DNA of 44,147 nt. Source: Blastopirellula sp. (GTDB lineage: Bacteria > Planctomycetota > Planctomycetia > Pirellulales > Pirellulaceae). Within the stretch, counting starts at the first letter, position 1. Every line of letters starts with the position of its first letter. The stretch covers positions 1-44,147 of the forward strand of contig NVWB01000161.1 in assembly GCA_002733575.1 (NCBI GenBank), given 5' to 3'. Shown here piece by piece: positions 1 to 6,877 of this stretch. Both the position numbers and the translations under genes were made by a program. The notes below the pieces were generated by a model. It searched no databases. It saw only the letters and a program-made list of their open reading frames with translations, and was not told the origin of the DNA.

Positions 1-237
1 GGGGGTGGGTGTGTTACATTATACACCACCAAGAACACAGAAGGGGTATTTTAATCATACACTTATAGGTTGTATGGTAATAACCAAGAACTCAGTAATC
101 GAGTGGGTAACCAACTAGTGTAGGTACTGTAAATAGGATAAAGAAGGTAGAAGTCTACTGTTAACCAGAATTACTGTAGGGAAATTGGGATGGGCGGGGC
201 ATAACTAAAATAAATTACATAAAGTACAAAATAAAGC

Positions 238-265
238 TTGACATATACAAAAAAGTGGGTATAAT
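238..265 (+). promoter_or_regulatory. sigma70-type promoter, distal left promoter
   Basis: TTGACA (238-243), a 16-bp spacer and TATAAT (260-265): both hexamers are perfect consensus. The -35 is preceded by GC (GCTTGACATA), as at the promoter at 445. The -10 lies inside the palindrome GGTATAATATACC (258-270), so a bound dimeric protein would cover it. It would start a transcript about 220 bases upstream of the first gene. Confidence 0.75.
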
Positions 266-361
266 ATACCTATTAGTATTACTAAGAGAGATAATCTATA
301 GAGTATACCTAATAGTTATTCTTTAAGGTATAATTATTACTTCTTAATTATTAGAATAACT
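258..361. repeat. cluster of short AT-rich palindromes
   Basis: Within about 100 bases there are GGTATA-A-TATACC (258-270), TTAGTA-T-TACTAA (273-285), AGAT-A-ATCT (289-297), TCTATAGA (295-302), GTATAC (303-308) and an 8-bp stem AGTTATTC (314-321) / GAATAACT (354-361). Two copies of TAATTATTA lie in the loop of the last. The first palindrome overlaps the -10 of the promoter at 238. They could be operators for a phage or host regulator, or an AT-rich unwinding region; the sequence does not decide. Confidence 0.5.
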
Positions 362-408
362 CTACTCTTACTTAAAGGTATAACTAATAGTACCTCTAAA
401 ATCGTTAA

Positions 409-444
409 GCGTAAACTTTTTTGTCGTTTAGACGAAGTTTATGC
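409..444 (+). promoter_or_regulatory. hairpin just upstream of the lysis-arm promoter
   Basis: GCGTAAACTT (409-418) pairs with AAGTTTATGC (435-444): ten base pairs with one G-T. A short inner CGT/ACG stem is possible in the loop. It ends one base before the -35 of the promoter at 445. It is not followed by a T-run, so it is not a normal terminator for a transcript from the promoter at 238. A cruciform operator or RNA structure is possible. Confidence 0.4.
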
Positions 445-472
445 TTGACATACAGAAATTTAACAGTATAAC
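445..472 (+). promoter_or_regulatory. sigma70-type promoter for the lysis/structural arm
   Basis: TTGACA (445-450), a 16-bp spacer and TATAAC (467-472) followed by TAC. The same layout, including the downstream TAC, recurs at 14429. The -10 ends 12 bases before the ATG at 485, so the transcript leader would be very short. Confidence 0.75.
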
Positions 473-484
473 TACGAGAATCAG

Positions 485-736
485 ATGAGTAAAATAACTA
501 TGTTCGCCTCAGACAATGTGCTTGAAGAATTCTACAATGCTTTAGCAGATGGAAACGAGAGAGTACTGAGAAGAGTTCACATCCCAAGGTCAGATGTGTT
601 CTATGTCAGAGAAAAAATCCACCAAGACACAGGAATACGGTACACCTTGGACAGAGTTGAGAGAGCTATGTATCTCGAAGGCATGCTAAAGAAAAGAGAT
701 GTACTTGACCCAGACAGAGAAAGAGAATTTGGATGA
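485..736 (+). CDS. small conserved-looking phage protein, unknown function
   Basis: An 83-residue, highly charged soluble protein with no signal peptide or membrane helix. The middle (VLRRVHIPRSDVFYVREKI) and the following segment look like two basic, amphipathic helices and would suit a nucleic-acid or protein-binding adaptor, but no family is recognised with certainty. It is the first gene after the promoter at 445 and overlaps the endolysin start by four bases (ATGA), so the two are probably translationally coupled. Arginine codons are almost all AGA, matching the phage-encoded tRNA-Arg(UCU). Confidence 0.75.
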   Translation: MSKITMFASDNVLEEFYNALADGNERVLRRVHIPRSDVFYVREKIHQDTGIRYTLDRVERAMYLEGMLKKRDVLDPDREREFG

Positions 737-1122
737 GCTTTAAGTTAGGATCAAGAAGTCTGAAGAACCTGAAAGGTGTCAACTACGAATTAGTGAAGGT
801 AGTACACAGGGCTATTGAACTTACCACGGTAGACTTCACTGTCCTTGAGGGATTGCGTACCAGAAAACGACAAGTGGAATTAGTCACCAAGGGTGCCTCC
901 AAGACGATGAACTCCAGACACCTGACAGGACATGCTGTTGATCTGGGAGCTTGGGTAGATGGAACTATTAGCTGGGACTGGAAATACTACCATAAGATTT
1001 CTGATGCTATGCTGAAGGCAGCTAGTGAAGAGTGTGTTAATATTACTTGGGGTGGTCGATGGCCAACATTTAAGGACGGAGTTCATTATGAGCTTGACTG
1101 GAAGCATTACCCCTTAATATGA
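733..1122 (+). CDS. endolysin, M15-type peptidase (L-Ala-D-Glu or D-Ala-D-Ala endo/carboxypeptidase)
   Basis: A 129-residue protein matching the small M15/VanY-like peptidase endolysins (T5 Lys type). Zinc ligands are visible in SRHLTGHAVDLGA (His and Asp spaced as HxxxxxxD) and in the C-terminal HYELDWKH, where the preceding Glu/Asp would be catalytic. The length is normal for a single-domain enzyme without a wall-binding domain. There is no signal peptide, so it needs a holin to reach the peptidoglycan; holin and spanin candidates follow directly. It overlaps the preceding gene by four bases and the following endonuclease by four bases. Confidence 0.85.
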   Translation: MSFKLGSRSLKNLKGVNYELVKVVHRAIELTTVDFTVLEGLRTRKRQVELVTKGASKTMNSRHLTGHAVDLGAWVDGTISWDWKYYHKISDAMLKAASEECVNITWGGRWPTFKDGVHYELDWKHYPLI

Positions 1123-1634
1123 TTTTGGTCTGCAGTAGTTGCGGTGAGTCTAAGGATGAAACTGCGTTTTGTAAGTGCTCAGCTAGGAAAACAGGTAGAC
1201 AGTTCTATTGTAAAAAGTGTCAAAGTGTATCCAGCCTTGCTAGGTACCATGCTAAGTTAAGCGGTAATACAGAACTACAGTTAAAGAAAGCTATCTACGA
1301 CAAGAGACGTAGGGCAGAAGACGGTGATAAACTTAGAGAATACGATAGAGTTAGAGCTAAGTTACCACACCGGGTGGCACTTAAAAGAAATTGGTCTAGG
1401 AAACGTAAGATGTCTGTTAAGCAAGCTACTCCCGGTTGGGCCAACAAAGATAAGATACTGTCAGTTTACGAGTCTGCGGTAGTTTTATCTAGAAAGTTTA
1501 ACGTCACCTACGAGGTTGACCACATAGTCCCATTGCACGGAGAGAATGTTTGTGGCCTTCATGTAGAAAATAACCTATGTGTCATGGAGGCTTCTTTGAA
1601 TAGAGCTAAAGGTAACGGACACTACCCGCTATGA
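1119..1634 (+). CDS. HNH homing endonuclease (free-standing)
   Basis: 171 residues. The N-terminus has a zinc-ribbon of CxxC pairs (CSSCGES about residues 5-11, CKKC about residues 31-34), followed by a basic helical region. The C-terminus carries an HNH core: VDHIVPLHG, then a conserved-looking asparagine region (ENNLCVMEASLNRAKG). It starts on the last bases of the endolysin gene (ATGA overlap) and its stop overlaps the next ATG, so it sits in the lysis cassette without breaking a reading frame. This is typical of mobile endonuclease genes that tile themselves between phage genes. Confidence 0.85.
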   Translation: MILVCSSCGESKDETAFCKCSARKTGRQFYCKKCQSVSSLARYHAKLSGNTELQLKKAIYDKRRRAEDGDKLREYDRVRAKLPHRVALKRNWSRKRKMSVKQATPGWANKDKILSVYESAVVLSRKFNVTYEVDHIVPLHGENVCGLHVENNLCVMEASLNRAKGNGHYPL

Positions 1635-1810
1635 GTGGTGAGGACATAGAAAGAATCCATACTCTGGAAACACAATCTGCTCTTCAGAAGCAGAAGATAT
1701 ACGATCTTGAAAAGAGATGGAATGGTGTGTACAGGGGACTATGGTTGATAGGTGGTGGATTTGTTTCTGTTGTCGTATTTTGGTTGACTAGGGGTGGCGC
1801 TAATGGCTAA
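1631..1810 (+). CDS. small coiled-coil plus C-terminal membrane protein of the lysis cassette
   Basis: A 59-residue protein. Residues 3-30 form a charged heptad-like helix (EDIERIHTLETQSALQKQK), then one hydrophobic segment of about 17 residues (LWLIGGGFVSVVVFWL), then a short glycine-rich tail. This layout resembles XhlA-type or pinholin-accessory proteins that sit in the inner membrane with a cytoplasmic coil. The start overlaps the HNH stop (ATGA) and the stop overlaps the start of the next gene by eight bases. The exact role in lysis is inferred from position. Confidence 0.7.
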   Translation: MSGEDIERIHTLETQSALQKQKIYDLEKRWNGVYRGLWLIGGGFVSVVVFWLTRGGANG

Positions 1811-2054
1811 AACGTGGAAAAGAGAAGTAGCGTTTCTTATTCTAGTCTATCTGGGTTGGTTGGGTTATGTAGATAAGCTTGAGATACTAAAGATAATGAT
1901 ATGGCCGGGTATGTTGTTTGTTGGTGCAGCATTTAGTATGGCTTGGGCTGGAGGTCAAGGTGAGAAAATTCTTACTGCTAAGTACACTGTTAGTGCTGAT
2001 GGGGTGCAGCAATCCTCTGGGGAATCTGTTGGGTTCCAAAGGCCCTCAGTTTAA
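1803..2054 (+). CDS. holin candidate, two membrane helices
   Basis: 83 residues from the ATG at 1803, which has a GGGG purine run upstream; a GTG at 1794 is possible but less likely. Two hydrophobic segments (about residues 9-20, VAFLILVYLGWL, and 29-48, IMIWPGMLFVGAAFSMAWAG) are separated by a short charged turn, followed by a polar tail. Small size, two helices and position between endolysin and spanin candidates suggest a holin. The polar tail (about residues 53-83) is encoded by DNA that also encodes the lipoprotein in another frame. Confidence 0.6.
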   Translation: MAKTWKREVAFLILVYLGWLGYVDKLEILKIMIWPGMLFVGAAFSMAWAGGQGEKILTAKYTVSADGVQQSSGESVGFQRPSV

Positions 2055-2352
2055 TACCAACGCTCAAGTAGGTAAAGAAAATACACAGCAGGCTGTAGCT
2101 AACCAGACTAACAGAACTATATCTACTGGTGCCAGAAGTACAATAACTACCGTGGACAATAACCAAAAAGTATCTGCCGACGTGGTAGAGAAAGTTATCG
2201 TCAACGAAGGAGTACCAACCGTCTGGGTAGCAGGACTAGCTCTTGTCGGCTTACTGGGTTGGGTACTACCTACTCCCTCTCAGATGGGAAGTAGTTTTCT
2301 AAACCTATTTAGGAGAAAAAGAATGGTTACGAATAAAATGAGTGTACAGTAA
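1960..2352 (+). CDS. lipoprotein with C-terminal membrane helix, unimolecular spanin candidate
   Basis: 130 residues from a GTG at 1960 with a strong GGAGG five bases upstream. The N-terminus is a lipoprotein signal (RKFLLLSTLLVLMGC) with the cysteine at residue 16. A serine/threonine/asparagine-rich periplasmic stretch follows, then a C-terminal hydrophobic helix (VPTVWVAGLALVGLLGWV) and a basic tail. A lipid anchor at one end and a membrane helix at the other is the plan of one-component spanins such as T1 gp11, which join outer and inner membranes and fuse them at lysis. Nearly 100 bases overlap the holin candidate in another frame, as with Rz/Rz1 pairs. Confidence 0.6.
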   Translation: MRKFLLLSTLLVLMGCSNPLGNLLGSKGPQFNTNAQVGKENTQQAVANQTNRTISTGARSTITTVDNNQKVSADVVEKVIVNEGVPTVWVAGLALVGLLGWVLPTPSQMGSSFLNLFRRKRMVTNKMSVQ

Positions 2353-2373
2353 GTAAAAGGAAGTATTCTTTCT

Positions 2374-2562
2374 ATGTCTAGAAAACGTCAGGAAGACCCG
2401 TACAGGGTAAAGCCTCATATGATACTTAGACGATCTACATCTTCAGGTGGTAGGTTCCTTAGAGTGGGGTCTGTACCGTTGGTAACGACTGAACTGTTGG
2501 ATGAAAGTAGTAACACCTTACTAGATGAAAGTGGAAACTCCCTATTGGATGAGAGCAGATAG
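2374..2562 (+). CDS. small protein with C-terminal LLDES repeats
   Basis: A 62-residue protein with a basic N-terminal half (SRKRQEDPYRVKPHMILRR) and a C-terminal end made of three near-identical units, LLDESSNT, LLDESGNS, LLDESR. It runs directly into the ATG of the fibre gene with no spacer. No family is recognised. Position before the fibre genes suggests a virion or fibre-associated role. Confidence 0.6.
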   Translation: MSRKRQEDPYRVKPHMILRRSTSSGGRFLRVGSVPLVTTELLDESSNTLLDESGNSLLDESR

Positions 2563-4077
2563 ATGGCTGGTAAGAACATAAACGATACCACAGTGTATCC
2601 TAACACTACACCGGACTTGGCTGATCATGTGATTGGTACGGATGTTTCTGATACTGGAAATAGCTCACTAGGAGAAACAGTAACCTTCTTGTGGTCGGCT
2701 GTTCTGTCTATGTTTAACTCAACTACAGCTACTCTGACAAACAAGACTATCAGTACTGCCTCTAATAATATTACTGTGGTAGAAGCTGATATCTCAGACT
2801 TAGGGACTTACAGCACTGCTACTGGTGTAGAGAATAATTCTGATGTAACTGACGCCACTAACGTAGCTGCTGCCCTTACTCTAACAGGAGATGTTACTAC
2901 CTCCGCTAGTTTTGCTACCACTATAGCTGCTAAAGCAGTTGATGTGGCTATGCTTGCTGATGGTATTGATGGTGAGCTAGTCACTTGGGGGGCTACTGGT
3001 GTAGCGGAAACTGTTGCAGTAGGTACGGCTAACCAAGTACTAACGTCTAACGGGATTGGAGTGGCTCCGACATTCCAAACTCTTGCTGGAGGTGGAGATG
3101 CTTTAGTAGCTAATCCCTTATCTCAGTTTGCTGCTACTACTTCACTTCAGCTTAAGGGTGTTATATCAGACGAAACAGGTTCTGGGGCCTTAGCCTTTGC
3201 CACTTCTCCTACTCTTGTCACACCTGTTTTAGGTACCCCTGCCTCTGGGGTGATGACTAATGTTACTGGTACAGCTTCTGGTCTAACAGCAGGTAATGTT
3301 ACTACCAACGCTAATCTTACTGGACACATTACGTCTATAGGCAATGCTGCTATTCTTGGGTCGTTCACTGTAGCTCAACTCAACACAGCCCTGTCCGATG
3401 GTATTGCTTTAAATAATATCGTTGATGACACTACTCCTCAACTGGGTGGTAACCTTGATCCTAATAGTAATCAAGTTTCTGGAGATTGGCTTCCAGTAAC
3501 AGATAGTTTGTATGACATAGGGTCAGCCACCTTTGCTTGGGCAGAGGGACACTTTGATACCCTGTATCAAGGGGGTAACCAAGTAACAGCTTTAGCAGAC
3601 CCCGGTGCTGATAGGGGTTATTTTTGGGATGCTAGTGCTAGTACTATGGCCTTTCATACTGTTGAAGGAAATATATCATATACAGGAACTGCCCTAAGGC
3701 ATACCGAAGTATGGGGATCAGCGGCATCAGATGAGACTACAGCACTGACCACAGGCACAGGTAAGGTGACTTTCCGTATACCCTATGCCTTTACTGTAAC
3801 TGGTGTATATGCCAATGTGGTTACAGCCCCAACTGGTGCAGCACTTGTAGTTGACATCAACGAAGCTGGTACCACTATTCTATCAACTAAGATAACTATT
3901 GATGTCTCTGAGTTCTCTGGTGGTTCTACTGGGTATCAAGGTACAGCCGCAACAGCAGCAGTAATAAGTGATGCTGCTATAGCGGCAAACGCAGCCATTT
4001 CTGTAGACGTAGATACTATAGGTTCAACTGTAGCAGGTGCTGGACTTAAGGTTTACCTCGTTGGGTACAGGACATGA
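2563..4077 (+). CDS. tail fibre/appendage structural protein
   Basis: 504 residues, rich in Thr, Ala, Gly and Val with short repeats. It contains stretches seen in many phage fibre shafts, such as TPVLGTPASGVMTNVTGTA, then TPQLGGNLDPNSNQVSG and SLYDIGSATFAWAEG, the last resembling segments of fibres from marine phages. The C-terminal 130 residues look like a compact beta domain. There is no signal peptide and no coiled coil. It overlaps the next gene by four bases. It probably forms part of the receptor-binding apparatus. Confidence 0.7.
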   Translation: MAGKNINDTTVYPNTTPDLADHVIGTDVSDTGNSSLGETVTFLWSAVLSMFNSTTATLTNKTISTASNNITVVEADISDLGTYSTATGVENNSDVTDATNVAAALTLTGDVTTSASFATTIAAKAVDVAMLADGIDGELVTWGATGVAETVAVGTANQVLTSNGIGVAPTFQTLAGGGDALVANPLSQFAATTSLQLKGVISDETGSGALAFATSPTLVTPVLGTPASGVMTNVTGTASGLTAGNVTTNANLTGHITSIGNAAILGSFTVAQLNTALSDGIALNNIVDDTTPQLGGNLDPNSNQVSGDWLPVTDSLYDIGSATFAWAEGHFDTLYQGGNQVTALADPGADRGYFWDASASTMAFHTVEGNISYTGTALRHTEVWGSAASDETTALTTGTGKVTFRIPYAFTVTGVYANVVTAPTGAALVVDINEAGTTILSTKITIDVSEFSGGSTGYQGTAATAAVISDAAIAANAAISVDVDTIGSTVAGAGLKVYLVGYRT

Positions 4078-4682
4078 TACTCTTAAACCCATACAGATTT
4101 GCTAGTGCCGGAGCTGCACTCGTTTTTGAAAGCAGCACGGTAACCACCCCTACAGGCTCAAATCCATCAATAACCGTTCCAACAGCAAACTCTGGTGACA
4201 GGCTGGTTATTGTTCTGGGCTTTATCGCCAGCGATATACCTACGGCGAATGGTGGGGGTTACATAGAACGGTTAAATGACACGTCGAATGTTAATATCCA
4301 ATATGCTGTCTATGAAAAAACAGCAGGATTATCAGAACCTACATCGGTAGGTTTCACCGCTCCGTTTGGAAACTTTGTCGGTGTAGGCTTAAGGTGGTCA
4401 GGCGCGCAATCTGGTGGAACTGACGGAACTGAAAACTTTGCGTACAGCACAACCATAACGGCTGATAGTATCACAGTAACGTCTGGCTCGGATGTTATAG
4501 AGGTTTACCTTGCACGTTCGTCGTCGATTACTAAATCTGGCACAACGCAAAACGCCCTGAATTCCTCTGTAAGTCTAGCCGTAAAAATAAATGAAGACGT
4601 TGCTAGCACATCGATACAAACGGCAACTATAGCTGCAAGCAATCACGTCTTTGGAAACCAGATTGAAATATTAAAGGCTTAA
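4074..4682 (+). CDS. putative tail fibre-associated protein, unknown fold
   Basis: 202 residues, beta-rich, with a short N-terminal anchor-like start (MILLNPYRFASAGAA) and a jelly-roll-like pattern of alternating hydrophobics (GDRLVIVLGFIASD, GVGLRWSGAQSGG). No catalytic motif is seen. It lies between the fibre gene and the spike candidate, overlapping the former by four bases. Codon use changes here (more CG-containing codons such as TCG and GCG), which suggests this receptor-binding cassette was exchanged recently. Confidence 0.55.
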   Translation: MILLNPYRFASAGAALVFESSTVTTPTGSNPSITVPTANSGDRLVIVLGFIASDIPTANGGGYIERLNDTSNVNIQYAVYEKTAGLSEPTSVGFTAPFGNFVGVGLRWSGAQSGGTDGTENFAYSTTITADSITVTSGSDVIEVYLARSSSITKSGTTQNALNSSVSLAVKINEDVASTSIQTATIAASNHVFGNQIEILKA

Positions 4683-4684
4683 TT

Positions 4685-5878
4685 ATGTTGTTAATTGGCG
4701 GACTACCTTTTCTTATTAGCGGCCTTCCTCAGGTAGACGGGGCAGTAGCGGACGCATTTTCTTGGGCCACTATTAGCGCACTTAAAACCGATGGGACCAC
4801 AAGGGGGAGGCAGTCAGTTATTACTTTAAAAATCCCCGGTACTGATACCCTTCCTACGGGAGTTGCGCAATCTGGTACAAATATCAACGTCACAGGAACT
4901 GGTGTCACTCTAGAAGACTGGAACTTTAGTGGTTTCCAAGTAAGTGTAAAGAGTGGTGCAGATATTACCACAATAACTGAATGCATCTTCGATATGGATA
5001 TAACCAATAGCTACAGTATCTACGTTGAGAGTGGAGGTAGATGTCGTGTAGTATCTTGGTGTACATTTGATGGTGGTAGCATAGCCAACGCCGGTGCCGC
5101 TATCGGTGGGTATAATAATACTAGTGGGGCTTCTCATGGCGTTGAGCTAATTCAGCGTAATGAATTTCTAAATGTGTCTAATGATGCAATAAAAGGCAGT
5201 GGAACGAACTACGGTGAACAGATCATCGAGTTGAATTACTTCGGACCCCCTAAAGCGTGGCCCAATGCAAAGGCAGCTTGGGTTAGTGGAACAACCTACT
5301 CAATTGATGAGGTGGCTTTAAGGACTTCAGACGGAAACACTTTTGTCTCAAAAATAAACAATAACACCAACAATGTCCTTCCTCCCGCAGAATCATCAGA
5401 CACCAACTGGTTATGGTTTGAGCCACATGCAGATACTATACAGTGGGAGCGTGATACTCCAAATGGTATGCGTATTAGGTGGAACTACTTTGATTGGATT
5501 TTCAGTGACTTCAACGGGGGGCTAACAACCTGCGTGTATATTGACCCTATTGGTGTTCTTACACTGACTGGCGTCACAAACGTCTATGAGAATATTATAG
5601 ACACATCAAGCACCTCGTCGTTTCCAGAGTTTCCGCGTCCGTTTATTATCTCTAGTAACGACAGCCCTTGGACTACTCCTAACGTCTATCACAACAAGAT
5701 ACAGGAACGGACCGGCTACAAGGTAATGACAGGAGACCCGGTTAATACTATCAACTGGGGACTTAACATACAACTATCCGATGATGCTGCTATAGCATAC
5801 AATGACACCAGAATGCCAGCAACTGGTCCTGTCAATTGGGATAGTTCAACCCCTGCCCTTGGCGTAGACTGGCCTTAA
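4685..5878 (+). CDS. putative tail spike, parallel beta-helix type
   Basis: 397 residues. The central part has the repeated pattern of a right-handed beta-helix (CIFDMDITNSYSIYVESGG, WCTFDGGSIANAG, RNEFLNVSNDAIKGSG, LNYFGPP, WNYFDWIF), as in pectate-lyase-like spikes and depolymerases. The N-terminus (MLLIGGLPFLISGLP) is hydrophobic and may be the anchor to the preceding protein rather than a signal. No catalytic residues can be assigned by eye. It is followed after 12 bases by a small gene with a strong AAAGGAG ribosome site. Confidence 0.6.
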   Translation: MLLIGGLPFLISGLPQVDGAVADAFSWATISALKTDGTTRGRQSVITLKIPGTDTLPTGVAQSGTNINVTGTGVTLEDWNFSGFQVSVKSGADITTITECIFDMDITNSYSIYVESGGRCRVVSWCTFDGGSIANAGAAIGGYNNTSGASHGVELIQRNEFLNVSNDAIKGSGTNYGEQIIELNYFGPPKAWPNAKAAWVSGTTYSIDEVALRTSDGNTFVSKINNNTNNVLPPAESSDTNWLWFEPHADTIQWERDTPNGMRIRWNYFDWIFSDFNGGLTTCVYIDPIGVLTLTGVTNVYENIIDTSSTSSFPEFPRPFIISSNDSPWTTPNVYHNKIQERTGYKVMTGDPVNTINWGLNIQLSDDAAIAYNDTRMPATGPVNWDSSTPALGVDWP

Positions 5879-5890
5879 AGGAGACACATA

Positions 5891-6103
5891 ATGGCAATCG
5901 ACCCTGATCTAATCGCACCTATGAAGGCTATCACAGATCGTCTAACAGCAATAGAAGCTCAGCCGACAGGAAACTCTGGTATGGCACTAGTACATGCTCA
6001 GGCTGAATTCTTTGCTGCGCTGTATGCTAAGGTACAACTAAGGACTGAGGTTGAAAACGTAGCACTATTTAAGAGTATAACTGCTTCTGTTGGTACCCTG
6101 TAA
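5891..6103 (+). CDS. small helical protein upstream of terminase
   Basis: A 70-residue soluble, mostly helical protein with no recognised domain. It has a good AAGGAG site and its stop overlaps the start of the terminase small subunit by one base (TAATG). Position between spike and terminase genes is the only clue; a small virion or packaging accessory protein is plausible. Confidence 0.6.
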   Translation: MAIDPDLIAPMKAITDRLTAIEAQPTGNSGMALVHAQAEFFAALYAKVQLRTEVENVALFKSITASVGTL

Positions 6104-6483
6104 TGACTAGGAATCTTACAGATAAGCAACAGTCTTTTCTGGATGTACTCTTCAGTCCTGAGGTTAAGGGTGACCTACTGGCAGCTAAGAAGGCTTCTTT
6201 GTTCTCTGACGGTACCCCTACAAAGTCTATCGTAGAATCCCTGTCTGATGAGATTGCTGATCTAACTAAAAAGTTTATTGCCAGTAGTGGCACTAAGTCT
6301 GCTTACGCTATGTATGAAGTACTGACTGGTACTGATGACTTGCTAGGACGTAAGGAAAGAATGGCTGCAGCTAAAGACCTACTGGATAGAGGTGGTTTTG
6401 CTAAGACAGATAAGGTAGAGATAAGTGCACCTAACGCTTTATTCATCCTACCACCTAAAGAAAAGAAAGAAGATGAATCTTAA
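6103..6483 (+). CDS. terS: terminase small subunit
   Basis: 126 residues. The N-terminus MTRNLTDKQQSFLDVLF is the usual opening of terminase small subunits of this phage type, followed by a helical DNA-binding region, a SAYAMYEVLTGTDDLLGRKERMAAAKDLLDRGG central oligomerisation-like segment and a basic C-terminal tail (PPKEKKEDES). It would bind the packaging start site and hand DNA to the large subunit encoded nearby. It overlaps the next gene by 11 bases. Confidence 0.8.
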   Translation: MTRNLTDKQQSFLDVLFSPEVKGDLLAAKKASLFSDGTPTKSIVESLSDEIADLTKKFIASSGTKSAYAMYEVLTGTDDLLGRKERMAAAKDLLDRGGFAKTDKVEISAPNALFILPPKEKKEDES

Positions 6484-6877
6484 TAAGTCTTGGTTTCTGC
6501 CTAAGCCACCCTCCGGCCCTACTACACAGTGGATACCAGTGGTTAGAATAGGCAGATTAGTGCCCTTTGGCTACACTCAGGACGTAGATGACCCGGACCT
6601 ACTTCAACCCGTACAAAATGAGCTTGAATTACTAGAGAGGGCTAAGTTACTTCTTACTGAATACAGCAGCAGGGAGGTAGCTGACTGGTTATCAAACAAC
6701 TCCGGTAGATACATATCACATGTAGGCTTAATAAAGAGAGTTAACCTTGAACGAAAACGTAAACAAGCATCTTCAATCGCTCGCTTCTATGCCAAAAGGT
6801 ACAAAGAGGCAATCGCCAAAGCGGAAGCAGTTGAAGCAAAAATTGGTGGAAGTGCCACAAGAGGAACCAGTAGCTAA
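6473..6877 (+). CDS. helix-turn-helix protein between terminase subunits
   Basis: 134 residues from the ATG at 6473, which has AAAGAAG upstream; a start at 6425 would only add a tail from inside terS. The segment LLTEYSSREVADWLSNNSGR followed by ISHVGLIKRV fits a helix-turn-helix of the resolvase/terminase-associated type, and the C-terminus is a basic helix. It overlaps terS by 11 bases and the large terminase gene by about 90 bases in another frame. It is probably a DNA-binding packaging accessory, but that is inference from position. Confidence 0.65.
   Translation: MNLNKSWFLPKPPSGPTTQWIPVVRIGRLVPFGYTQDVDDPDLLQPVQNELELLERAKLLLTEYSSREVADWLSNNSGRYISHVGLIKRVNLERKRKQASSIARFYAKRYKEAIAKAEAVEAKIGGSATRGTSS

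Larger units (their letters stand above)
1..484. other. left non-coding leader region
   Basis: No credible gene is seen before the ATG at 485. The first 230 bases hold only a weak hairpin near 3-30 (GGTG...CACC arms). From about 238 the DNA becomes strongly AT-rich and carries two promoters, a run of short palindromes and a hairpin, described separately. The region sits upstream of the lysis and structural transcription unit, so it is most simply read as the control region for that arm. An origin of replication or a genome end is possible but nothing proves it. Confidence 0.7.

Noticed and set aside
6747..6788. TTG start at 6747 for the large terminase
   Set aside because: The added 14 residues come from DNA coding for the overlapping helix-turn-helix protein, and no ribosome site favours it; the ATG at 6789 is simpler, though also weakly supported.
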